Assembly (NCBI RefSeq): GCF_040712315.1
Contig: NC_134013.1
Location: 89,534,001 to 89,598,000, forward strand
Length of the DNA stretch: 64,000 bases
Source of the DNA: Castanea sativa
Lineage: Eukaryota > Streptophyta > Magnoliopsida > Fagales > Fagaceae
Reading direction: 5' to 3'
A program made the position numbers and the translations under genes. Positions 21,012 to 31,614 of the stretch are shown here, piece by piece. The notes below the pieces were generated by a model, which was not told where the DNA came from, searched no databases, and worked only from the letters and a program-made list of their open reading frames with translations. Each line of letters opens with the position of its first letter. Position 1 is the first letter of the stretch.

Positions 21012-23012
21012 TTGGAAATAGTTTTTGGTTTCGATTTAGTTTAAGTTACTAAACATGGTTTTTGCTTTAGAAAATAGAAAATAATTTTTGAAAACAGAAA
21101 ATTGGGGGAAGAAAAAGTTACCAAATATACCTTAAGTTTTTGTAAATTTTCAAAAGAGAAGGAGATGTATGCTTGCTTTTGTTATCAAAACCCAGCCAAA
21201 ATGGCCTTTTACCACTGTTCATGGAAATATATATAAATATATCACTGTTTCTAAAATATGTAAGAATTTACTACTTTTTTAGTATTCGAGTTTGGGGAAA
21301 TCGAGTTCTAAATGACACTCGAGTTTCATGAACTCAAGTTCTTTGAAAAAATAGTCAAATTTTTTTTTATGGAACTCGAGTTCATGAAGCTTGAGTACTA
21401 TTAAGAACTCAAGTTCCATGAACTAGATTATTAAAAAAGTGGTACGTTGTTACTTATTTTTCGAAAATAAATAGTAGTAGATTTCTATATATTTCACCTA
21501 AAGGTGCTACAGTGCCATTTTTGCTCATCAAAACCCTAGTTTTGTCTTAATAAAACTAATAATAAAAACCTATACTATTGTACATTTCTATCCCTATCTT
21601 CTTTCACTCTTAGTTGAATTAAAAACCAACTAAAAAAAACGAAAAACAAAACAAAAGGGTGTTTCTACAAGTATAAAACCGAAGATATGTAAATTAGAAA
21701 GGGAAAATCCTTTGATTTAATTTTTGAAAGTTAAAAAACGTGTAAAAACACTCTTGAACGTTTAGACCCCCAAAATACAAATTACCAATTCAAGCTTATA
21801 AACAAACAATATACGTGCGGAAAATGTAGACAACCTAAAACAGAATTGATAACACAATCTAAACCAAATAAATCACATCCACAACAGAAATTAAATGACA
21901 AAGATTAAGGGAAGAGAGATGCAAATACAAGGACAACACATTGATGTGTTATTGAAGAGGAAGCCGAAGTTCTCAGCGTAAAACCTCTCCGCTGCCCTCT
22001 AAGCGGTCAATAATCCACTAAAGAATGTAGTTGGGATACATGGACAACAGAAGACCCTCCAAACCTAATCTACCCAGTGTACCTAAGCCTTCCAAGCTCC
22101 TACTCCAACGAGGTTGCGCCGAACCTATTTCTTCTTTAACTTACCGGATTTCGCTACAGCCCATAGCATCAACCAATATGATATTGGTCCCTTCTTAATT
22201 GCTTTCCAAAGCACCAAATAGCCTTCTCACAGATATGGGTATGGTGAGAAAATGTTTTGGTAATGTACCTCTCAAGGATATAACAATGGAGAGGAAGAGA
22301 GTAGAGGAATTTGAAGAGTCTCTATATGAAGATTGTGGATGAGTCAATCTTGTTTTTCTCTAGGGTTTTTCTCTTAAAATTTTCTCTGGAAGTTCTTTAC
22401 ATTTCGTGGGTATAAGGGGTATTTATACTGGAGTGAGAAAGGAATGCGAAGAGTCAGATATTTCCAAACATGGCTAGCTAGCAGCCTGGCCTCGCGACTT
22501 AACTGAGTCGCGAGTTCAAGCCGCGAGCAAACAGAATGGCCAGACTGAACATTTTGTCCTGTAGTGCTCCAGCCGGTGTGACTGTTCAACTTCTCAGCAT
22601 GCTTCACTCGTGTGCATCATTTGGCGGCTTGCAAGCCGCTAGCCAGCCGCGAGATTCAGCCGCGAGTCCTTGTTTCATTGCACATTCTTGAGCATTTCTT
22701 CACACTCTCTCACACACTACCTTTACATAAATTCCATCTAAATGCAAAATTTTTAAATCCTAAAATACAAGTAAATTGACACGAAATAAAATCAACACAA
22801 TGGTTGATAAATTTCAACCTTACCATTTTAATAAGTGACAGTGAAGTTGGGGATTACCATGGATTGGATCTAACGAGTAATTAAGTAATCTACCATAATC
22901 AGTCCCCAAAAAGACAAATTTTTCTGTCAGAAATATGAATCCCAACGTGGAATCAGGATGGGTTTTGGAAATGATTGTTTTGCCATTAATACTCGAATGG
23001 TACTACTCATCA
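21012..23012. repeat. Segmental duplication, copy 2 (partner 1-763)
   Basis: Collinear with bases 1-763 apart from the 1.1-kb solo LTR inserted at 21725 and small indels. The homology ends at ACTACTCATCA (near 23012). Non-coding. Confidence 0.8.
21725..22825 (-). mobile_element. Solo LTR (~1.1 kb)
   Basis: The element reads TGAAAGTT...CTTACCA on the plus strand (TGGTAAGG...CTTTCA on the minus), flanked by TTTT (possibly a 5-bp ATTTT if the terminal A is shared). The homologous block at 1-763 lacks it. Minus-strand CAGTATAAATACC (plus about 22420-22435) looks like the LTR's TATA box, giving the orientation. No coding domains and no internal retrotransposon DNA, as expected after LTR-LTR recombination. 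The superfamily cannot be told. Confidence 0.7.
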
Positions 23013-23218
23013 GAGTCTGGAGTCAAGGACTGAGCAAGAGCAGCTTGCTACCACAAACGTCATTATGCAGCTGCCATGCCCATTAATTAGACGGTCAGGG
23101 CAATCAAGTGTGCCTTTGGTAAGTGGTAACTCCGCAAATAGCAACGTTTTTTTAGCTTATCTTGGGAGTCCCACACCAAAATAAAATTAAAAAAAATCCC
23201 TCCTTATTACTTTTGTCG

Positions 23219-23257
<39 letters not shown>

Positions 23258-23759
23258 CAACAAGTACACAATCAATAAAATGATCCAAAAGATTCCAAAC
23301 TTACTCCCAAGTATTTTGGCATGGTTGTGGGGGCAAACATTTGTTTGAGAAAGACACAAGACAAAAAAGTGTACTCATGCATTTAATCACATGCATTTAA
23401 TTCCAAGGGCAAAGTAGTTTAACCAAAAAAAGAAAAAAAAAAAAGTAAAATTCACTCTTTTTTTAGAATTTATTTTAGCACTTTAAGTTTCAATTTATTT
23501 AATTAAGGAATTTCTATCAATTTTTGTTAAAATTTAAAAAATAAATAAATCTGAAAAATATTTTCTAAACATGAATTGGATTTTTTAAATCAAAAAAATT
23601 TGAAGAAATTTAAAAAAAAAATTGAAAAATTAACTATAACATATAACAAAAGTCGATGAAAAAACTTTAATTAAATAAACTTGAAAGTTAGAGGACTATA
23701 ATAAATAAAACCGCATTTAGAGGATTGAAATGAATTTCGGTAAAACATAGAAGCTTGCA

Positions 23760-23765
<6 letters not shown>
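23013..23765. other. Gene-free interval
   Basis: AT-rich, with a (TA)n run at about 23222-23254. No gene supported. Confidence 0.5.

Positions 23766-23824
<59 letters not shown>
23766..23824. repeat. (TA)n microsatellite, target of the Tat element
   Basis: About 59 bp of TA. The retrotransposon begins directly after it, and the run resumes as TATATATATATT at 34251. Confidence 0.95.
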
Positions 23825-23827
<3 letters not shown>

Positions 23828-24339
23828 AAGGACCAAAAGCTCATAAAATCAACTTCTGAACGTTCCTGTTGCTCTATTCACTTAAGAGTCCTCATACAAT
23901 ACATTTGGTAGAGAGGGTTCAACAACAAAAAGCCCCTTACTCGTAATCTCTTGATTCCTATTTATACTATTCTCTATTTTCATCGTAGCCTTACACCTTG
24001 CAATCTGCGGTCCTTCTCCCGTGACACTTGTCCGTCGGCAATGGAACAAGATTCCACTTTACATCCCGCACTGTTCAGGTCATGTCCACATTAATGCGAC
24101 GGATAGAGGAGATGCTTGCTAATTAATGCGGCCAGAATGGTTGTTGCCAAGCATTTAATGCAACCTTGCAACCTTCCAAATCAGCCTATTACAACCAGAT
24201 ATTTGTAACATGCCCCTTATTTAGTTATCGTCCACGCCACCTCATCTTCGGGCACACCTGGAGAGACCTCATCTTTCATTCTAAATGTTGGCCTTCCTTT
24301 CTTCGGGTCCTCGGGCTCTTAGGTCCTCGGGTCCTCACA
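23825..24339 (-). repeat. 3' LTR (515 bp)
   Basis: Starts TGTAAGGACC and ends GGTCCTCACA on the plus strand (TG...CA). Identical in length to the other LTR and differing at one position that I can see. Confidence 0.97.
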
Positions 24340-24355
24340 ACAGCCCCTTTAAAAC
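24340..24355 (-). other. Polypurine tract
   Basis: Minus-strand AAAGGGGCTGT lies directly before the 3' LTR, the position of the plus-strand DNA primer in LTR retrotransposons. Confidence 0.7.
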
Positions 24356-24642
24356 TTGAGTTATGAATCATGTATTAATAACTAAGTTTTAACTTCTTAT
24401 ACACGCTTCTTATCCATTTTATGCTTTCACACGTACAGACGTCTCTTCACTGCCCCATGATCCGCATCTGGCGCCTCGTATCCCACGTTGAGGCATTTAT
24501 GGCGCCTGACGCTTCTTTTTCCGCGCACGTTCTACGGTTGGATGAGAAATGTACGGTTCAGATTTTGCTCTTAATTATGAGCGGGAAAGTTACCGCTCTT
24601 ATTCTTTTACCCCATTACTTCGACTTCCATTTCCCCCACCCC

Positions 24643-24650
24643 TATAAAAG
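24643..24650 (+). promoter_or_regulatory. TATA box of the antisense gene
   Basis: TATAAAAG on the plus strand, ~165 bp upstream of the ATG at 24809 and inside the retrotransposon. It suggests that the antisense gene has its own promoter rather than using an LTR. A 5'-leader intron (24744-24799, GTGTGTTC to CTTGCAG) would fit between the two. Confidence 0.5.
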
Positions 24651-24808
24651 CAACTTTTTACGCTGGATAAAGTTCATTTTGCCATTTCGAAGGATTGAAA
24701 GAAAAGTAAGCTCCCGAGGACCATCCTTAAGCGATCTTCAGAGGTGTGTTCATTTTCCTTTCCTTTTTTCTCTTCTTGCTTGCTTTCCTCCTCTTGCAGC
24801 GGGGGTTA

Positions 24809-27148
24809 ATGGGTAGATACGCTAAGTTAGTGAATACGGATGAGGCAAAAGCCGCTTTCAAGGTCCGATATCGGATCCCCAATGACGTAGATATTACGTA
24901 TTGTGAGGTAGAAGATATTCCACTGGTGTCTCGGCCACCTGAATCCATTTTGATTCCGATGATTGCATTTATTGAGGGGGGTATGGAAATTCCTATGGGT
25001 AGAGTAACTAGGGATTTTCTAATAAATTATAGACTTACCCCTTCGCAATGCTCCCCAAATGTCCTTAGAATTTTAGGATGCGCGGATGCCCTTAATCGAA
25101 AACTGGGAACCAACTTGACCTGGCAGGATGTAAATTGGGTATATAACTGCCAAAAAGGGGACAGGACTAAATACTATATGAAGTGTAGAATCCCTTCTGT
25201 TAGGCTGATTTCCTGTTTACCCGATTCAAGCAAAGGGATGGATGAAGATTATCTTGTCATCTCGGGCAATTGGCATGACGGATTGCATTGCCCTACCCGA
25301 GAAGGGGTACCAGGTAGGGTTCCCGAGGACTAACCTAGCACTTAGGACTAACCATATTCTTTTCTGTGCTTTACACCACACCACGTATTTGTTTAAATGC
25401 CTTCATTTTTTGTTGCAGACGATTACCATACTGCCCCGAATCTGTCCGCCGTGAACCGTGCTGATTTGAACAGGATTCTCCGATCGGAGATATTCGTACA
25501 TAGGGACGGACAGCTCTGAGCAGCCCACCTCATCCTCGGATACAACCCCTCTACTAAACGCTTCCAAAGCCCGAAGAACGTGATAAGAGCAAGAGATTTA
25601 AGGCTAGCTCAAATTGACGTTTCCTCCCCGGGATTCTTATCAGCCGTACCTCCCCCTGCAGGAATTCAGGACGCACAACTCCCTGCTTCACTCGCCGCCC
25701 AACTGATCTATCCTCCTTTGGAGCAAGCTGCTAATCCTGTTGTTGAGGAAAAAGCTGCCACGCCCGAGCTCCCTTCTCTCGAGGTGACAGAGGAAGACTT
25801 TGAGGTGTTCTACCGCCCAGACGCTCCTTCCAGTTCCCAACCGTCCACCAGTCAAATGGGTTTCCAAGAAAAAGAACCCGACCTGTTGGCCCTACTACAG
25901 GCACATGCAGGCAGCTCTTCGCCAGCCGTGTCGGTTCCTCCTCGTCCCGTTACTCCAGCTGTTACTCAGGCACCCCCCTCGGAGGCGACAGATAAAAAAC
26001 GCAAAAGGGGTCAGAGTAGCAAACATGTTATAGACATCGAAGAAGGGGAAAACCTTGACCCCTCTGTTAAAGATACCAGGGCTGCAAAGGCCCCTTCCAA
26101 GAAGGTTGCTCCCACTGGTTCTTCGAAAGACCCCAGTGGTGAATCTACAAGGAAAGCATCAACCTGGCGGCCCAACTTCACTCTCAGCTCGGGCAGCCCT
26201 GTTTTGGATGACGCCAATCTGCGGGATCCGAAGAAGGGAAGCTCGAGCTTGGTGGCCGAGTGTCTAGAGAAGGCTCTATGCCTTCCCGAAGACATGGCAG
26301 AGTTGCGGTCCTTCCGTAAGAGGGAGGTTTTCTTGTCTTTGAAGCAGGACTTAGCCAAGGTATTTTTCGAAGTTTTTGGTGCATTCTAAGTATGAGTTTA
26401 ATTATTTATCATGACTAACCTTATTAACTCAAATATATCATAGGCAGTCCAGGCTTCATTCATGGCTGAGGAGTGGGTAGATCATTCCCTAGATCTTGCC
26501 CGAAAAGCTGATCAAAATGCCGAGGCGGCAATAAAGGCACAAAAAGAAGCTGAGCTGAACTTAAAGGAGACCCTCACTCACCTGTCTGAGGTAGAAAAAG
26601 CTCACAAGAATGCTGAGTCGGCCCTGAAAAGCTATGAGTCGCAAGCAAATCTTGCTCTTGAGGCCCAGAAACAGGCTCAAAGCAGGCTTGCCCTCACTGT
26701 TGTCGAGCTCAAACAAACGAAAGAACTGCTGGCCAAGAAGGAGCAAGAGCAGGCTGTTGCCGAGCAAGCGGCCTATGATGCTGGGATGAAAAAAGCTTCT
26801 GACAGCTTAACTGCCCAACTTAGAGGAGTTGCCAGAGCATTCTGCTCGGAGGTGTGGGGCCGCGCTTTGGACGCTGCGGGAGTGGATGCTGACGCAGTAC
26901 TCCGTCTTCCCGACAACATTTATTATCCCCCTGCTTTATGCTTAGCCCCTACTCCTCCAGCACCGACAACTGATCCTGTAATGCCTACCCCTGCTTCTGC
27001 TCCTTCTGATACCCCAGTCTCAAAGGACCCTTCTTCCCCAGCCCAGCCCGTGGATGAAGTAACTGAGGGAGAATTGGCTGAAGAGCCAAAAAAGAAGAAA
27101 AAAGAAAAAGACCCAGAGAAAAGAAAAGACAAGCAAGCTGTTGCGTAG
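24809..27148 (+). pseudogene. Antisense gene of the Tat element, 'putative gypsy type transposon' (Transposase_28-like), with one nonsense codon
   Basis: Opposite in sense to gag-pol. Coding exons 24809-25313, 25419-26359 and 26444-27148 join in frame through GT-AG introns (717 codons). Exon 1 carries the conserved domain seen in the extra ORF of plant Tat-type elements, around IPMGRVTRDFLINY, TPSQCSPNVLRIL and NLTWQDVNWVY. Exon 2 continues it and then becomes a Pro/Ser-rich linker with a basic KKRKRG patch. Exon 3 is Ala/Glu/Lys-rich with a predicted coiled coil (about 26470-26790) and ends in a Lys-rich tail. A TGA at 25517-25519 interrupts exon 2 where the frame is otherwise open on both sides. 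CTC-TGA-GCA looks like a CGA (Arg) that became TGA. The molecular role of this protein family is not established. Confidence 0.8.
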
Positions 27149-27636
27149 TCCTTTCGTAGTTTTTGCCTTATTTCTTGCTTAGTCCTTTCGTAGCTTTTGC
27201 CTTGTTTTTTACTTTATATATATTTTTCTTACAGATGTAAGGGGCCATATGATTGCCCCGGTTTTGTAACAGACATTTGCTGAGAAATGAATACTTAGCT
27301 CTTTTCTTCTGTTTCATATACACGTCTTACTACAATATGCTGTCATTTTTATTTGTCATTTTGTATGTGTCCAGATAAAAACTTACTTGAACTAACAATC
27401 ATAATTCTACTACGAAGTAGTTCATTACACTTGTGATTTTAAGAACCATGAACAGTTTGACCTGAGCACCATAATTCCACCACTTGACCTTCTTTGACGT
27501 TTGAAACGGAAAGTTCGAGGTTCAATATGCTATTGAACAACAAAGCTCAATGATTTGTTTTATGTTAGTGCTTTACATATTTGAGATCTCTCTAGCCGTG
27601 ATTTTGTTGGACTTACAATTCCTGTGTGATGGTATG
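27149..27636. other. Non-coding spacer between the antisense gene and the tandem repeats
   Basis: Presumed 3' untranslated region of the antisense gene. It starts with a short direct repeat (AGTCCTTTCGTAG, about 27147 and 27181). No ORF is supported. Confidence 0.5.
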
Positions 27637-28259
27637 CAAGTGATTAATTTTTTTTAGACTTGTGGCCCGAGGAGCCGAACAAGCACTAAGGTCAGTTTAA
27701 CACTTAGGTTTTTTGCAAGTGATTAATTTCTCTTAGACTTGTGGCCCGAGGAGCCGAACAAGCACTAAGGTCAGTTTAACACTTTGGTTTTTGCAAGTGA
27801 TTAATTTCTCTTAGACTTGTGGCCCGAGGAGCCGAACAAGCACTAAGGTCAGTTTAACACTTAGGTTTTTGCAAGTGATTAATTTCTCTTAGACTTGTGG
27901 CCCGAGGAGCCGAACAAGCACTAAGGTCAGTTTAACACTTTGGTTTTTGCAAGTGATTAATTTCTCTTAGACTTGTGGCCCGAGGAGCCGAACAAGCACT
28001 AAGGTCAGTTTAACACTTAGGTTTTTGCAAGTGATTAATTTCTCTTAGACTTGTGGCCCGAGGAGCCGAACAAGCACTAAGGTCAGTTTAACACTTAGTT
28101 TTTGCAAGTGATTAATTTCTCTTAGACTTGTGGCCCGAGGAGCCGAACAAGCACTAAGGTCAGTTTAACACTTAGTTTTTGCAAGTGATTAATTTCTCTT
28201 AGACTTGTGGCCCGAGGAGCCGAACAAGCACTAAGGTCAGTTTAACACTTAGGTTTTTT
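27637..28259. repeat. Eight tandem copies of a 77-79-bp unit inside the retrotransposon
   Basis: The core TGGCCCGAGGAGCCGAACAA recurs with spacing 79, 78, 78, 78, 78, 77 and 77 bp (GTGG at about 27662, 27741, 27819, 27897, 27975, 28053, 28130 and 28207). Copies differ by a few bases (ACTTAGG/ACTTTGG/ACTTAG, and TTTTTTT against TTCTCTT in the first). It lies between the end of pol and the antisense gene, where Tat-type elements often carry tandem repeats. Confidence 0.97.
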
Positions 28260-28311
28260 CCGATACAGAATTGAAACGAACAGAAACCTCATACAAAAGG
28301 AGATTCTTTTC

Positions 28312-31300
28312 TTAATAATAATATCGTCGTAAGTTATTTACATTCCAAGGGCGAGGAATCACCCTTCCATCCAGATCCTCTAAACGATAAGCCCCTATAC
28401 CTGCCATTGAGGTAATTCTATATGGGCCTTCCCAGTTAGGACCCAACTTTCCCCAGGCGGGATTCTTTGCTACCCCCACTACCTTTCTTAGTACCAAATC
28501 TCCTGGTACCAAGGGCCTGGTCCTAACTCCCTTGTCATATGTCTGCTTGAGCTTCTGCTGATAGTTGCCCATCTTCACATTGGCTATTTCTCTACTTTCC
28601 TCAATAGTATTCAAACAATCATTCATCAGATCATGATTGCTCGCTTCGTCATACTGGTCGGACTTTAGGGTGGGAAAACCTGACTCCAATGGTATTATAG
28701 CTTCCATCCCATACGTCATTGAAAAGGGAGTCTCGCCTGTTGATCTTCGGGGTGTAGTACGATAAGCCCATAATACATGAGGTAATTCTTCTACCCAGCC
28801 TCCTTTAGCGTCATCCAATCGTTTCTTCAAACCTGCCAAGATGACTTTATTTGTTGCTTCGGCCTGTCCATTTCCTTGGGGATAGTACGGCGTGGAATAT
28901 CCATTTCTTATTCCCATTTCTGCGCAGTACCGCCGGAAAACTTTGCTATCAAATTGAAGACCATTATCAGATATCAAGGTGTGTGGGACCCCGAAGCGAG
29001 TTATGATATTTTTCCAGATGAATCTTTTTGCATCCACATCCCTAATGTTGGCTAATGGCTCGGCCTCCACCCATTTCGTGAAGTAATCCGTGCCGACGAT
29101 GAGCCATCTCCTATTACCTGTTGCCCGAGGAAACGGCCCGACGATATCTAAACCCCACTTAGCAAAGGGCCATGGGCTGGACAACGGATTTAAGTTACCT
29201 CCTGGTTGATGTACATTGGGTGCAAACCTTTGACATTGATCACACTTCTTGGCATACTCTTGAGAGGTTCTCTGCATGCTTGGCCACCAATACCCTTGGG
29301 TCATGGCTCTATGAGCTAATGATCTTCCTCCAGTGTGGCTTCCACACACACCCTCATGCAATTCTTCCAGCAAAGGTTCCACGGCTTCCGGATGCACGCA
29401 AAGGAGGTACGGACCTGCATAGGAACGCCTATAGAGTTTTTTCTCCTCCGATAGCCAGTAACAGGGTGCGCTTCTTCGTATTGTCTCGGCCATCTTTCTA
29501 TCTTCAGGTAGTATTCCGTGCTGTAAGAAAGCTATAATTGGGTCCATCCAGCTTGGGCCTACATGAATGCTGTGAACCCGTACTGCCGGGATGCTGGTTA
29601 AGCTAGAGGACAACAAATCCTCCACCATAACCATACGCGGTAACTTCGATCCCAGTGAAGTGGCTAACATTGCTAATGAATCAGCATGAGAGTTATGTCC
29701 CCTTGGGACTTGCTGTACCTTGAAACTGTCAAACAAACCCAACACCGCTTGGACTCGTTTCAGATAGCTTTTCATTCGCTCATCTTTTGCCTCAAACTCT
29801 CCATTAACTTGCCCGACCACCAATCGGGAATCACAGAACACCCTCACTACTTTTCCTCCCAAATGTTTAACCATCTGGGAGCCCACTAAGAGAGCCTCGT
29901 ACTCGGCCTCATTATTAGTTGCTGGGAATCCCAACCTCAATGACTTTTCAATGACTAGTTTCTCGGGGGATATTAACACAACTCCAACCCCGGCTCCCTT
30001 TTGATTTGATGCCCCATCCGTGTAGACTTCCCATGGAGTGATGTTTTCCGTTCCAATGGACATTATTGACATCACGGCATCTTCGGGATAAGCCTGTCCG
30101 TCCGTGAACTCGGCCACGAAGTCGGCAAGGATTTGCCCTTTGATAGCCGTCCGGGGCATATACTTGATATCATAAGCCCCCAGCTTGGTTCCCCACTTTG
30201 CTACACGACCCGTATAATCCGATTTCCGCGTGATAGCTTGTAGAGGCAACTGAGTGAGTACCACCACGGTGTGAGCTTGGAAGTAATGAGGCAATTTCCT
30301 TGTTGCGTGCACCACGGCTAGAAGCGCTTTTTCCAGCAGTAGATATCACTGTTCAACTTCTTGCAAGGACTTGCTGACATAGTATATTGGTTTTTGGACC
30401 CCGTCATCATTCCGTATTAAGACAAGACTTACGGAGTAATTTGTGACGGCTAGATAAGCATATAGCACTTCTTCCTTCTCTGGCGTTGATAGTATCGGCG
30501 GTCTAGATAGATATTGCTTTAAATCCTCAAAAGCCAAATTGCATTCGTTAGACCACTGGAAATCTTTCCACCTGTGCAAAAGGTGATAAAATGGGCGGCA
30601 CCTGTCTGCCGACCGCGAAATGAACCTGTTCAAGGCTGCAATCATGCCAGCTAACCTCTGCACCTCTTTCGGGCTCCGAGGGGGATGCAATCCTAAGACA
30701 GCCTTAATTTGGTCAGGATTAACTTCAATTCTCCGATGAGTAATCATGTACCCCAAAAATTTTCCCGAGCCCACTCCGAAAGAACACTTTGATGCATTCA
30801 AGCGTAACTTATACTTTCTTAACACCGAGAAGGTCTCCTGCAAATCTGTCAGATGGTCTTCTGTCTTCTTACTTTTGATTACCATGTCATCGATATAAGC
30901 TTCCATGTTACGTCCCAACTGCGCATCGAACATTCTGGTCACCATTCGTTGATAAGTGGACCCTGCATTCTTTAGACCAAAGGGCATTACTCGGTAATGG
31001 TAATTACCATTCGGGGCACGAAAAGCCGTCTTCTCCTGATCATTCAGTGACAACGGGATTTGGTGATACCCTTGGAACGCATCCAAGAAGCTCATTCGGG
31101 GGTGCCCCACAGTTGCATCCACCAATTGGTCAATTCTAGGAATAGGGAAAGGATCCTTGGGACATGCCCTATTCAGATCTGTAAAGTCAATACAGACTCT
31201 CCATTTCCCATTCTTCTTTTTTACTACGACAGTATTGGCCAGCCATTCAGGATAGAAGATCTCCTTGATCGCACCGGCTTGCTTTAGCTTCCCAACCTCC

Positions 31301-31611
31301 TCTTTAACTGCCTCGGCGTGCTCTTGAGATGCTCGCCGAGGAGGTTGCTGTCTAGGCGTCGCATGAGGGTTAACATTCAAATGGTGGCAGATAACCTCTG
31401 GATTAATTCCTGGCACATCATAAGTCGTCCATGCAAAAACATCAATGTTATCTCGCAGGAATTGAATCAACTCTTCTCTTTCCCGTGTCGGCAGCTTGGA
31501 TCCGACTTGAAAATACTTCTCTTTATCTTCCCCAATAATTACCTTGGTTAGCTTCTCGGCAGACCCTTCATCTTCAACTGGGCCGACTTCCTGAGCAACC
31601 TCCTTTAATTG
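28312..31611 (-). pseudogene. pol: pol of the Tat element (RT, RNase H, second RNase H, integrase), one nonsense codon
   Basis: In the same frame as gag after the TAG at 31614-31612. Reverse transcriptase has the catalytic Asp in LDAFQGYHQI (31083) and YIDD (about 30891). The connection/RNase H region follows. A TGA at 30348-30346 falls in EVEQ-stop-YLLLEKAL where relatives have Arg, again as expected for CGA to TGA. Downstream the frame stays open for 667 codons. It has a second RNase H with Asp in TDGAS (30018), Glu in NNEAEYEA, Asp in CDSR and Asp in ADSLA, then an HHCC zinc site and a DDE integrase core (Asp in GLDIVGP, Asp in ISDNG, Glu in GQAEATNK, with 35 residues between the last two). 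It ends NLRRYYY without a chromodomain. It would produce the copying and integration enzymes, but this copy can make full-length Pol only if the TGA is bypassed. Confidence 0.93.
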
Positions 31612-31614
31612 CTA
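31606..31614 (-). promoter_or_regulatory. gag/pol junction stop codon in a leaky context (TAG-CAA-TTA)
   Basis: Gag ends at TAG, and the next six bases are CAATTA, which fits the CAR-YYA readthrough context known from tobamovirus replicase mRNAs. Pol continues in the same frame with no frameshift needed. This suggests that a Gag-Pol fusion is made by partial readthrough. The alternative is that the TAG is one more nonsense mutation. Confidence 0.6.

Larger units (their letters stand above)
19733..21137. mobile_element. TIR element with nested insertions
   Basis: The left end CTTAGGACATGTTTGGTGAC is an imperfect inverted match of the right end GTTACCAAATATACCTTAAG. The interior holds a hAT-type MITE (19986-20543), a long compound microsatellite and non-coding DNA. 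The right end is shared with the duplicated block at base 1. No transposase. Boundaries and class are uncertain. Confidence 0.4.

Noticed and set aside
24421..24816. 131-codon plus-strand frame upstream of the antisense gene
   Set aside because: Covers the TATA box, leader and likely leader intron, and has no recognisable domain.
27637..28259. Possible CRISPR-like array
   Set aside because: The units are adjacent tandem repeats without unique spacers, and the window is a plant genome.
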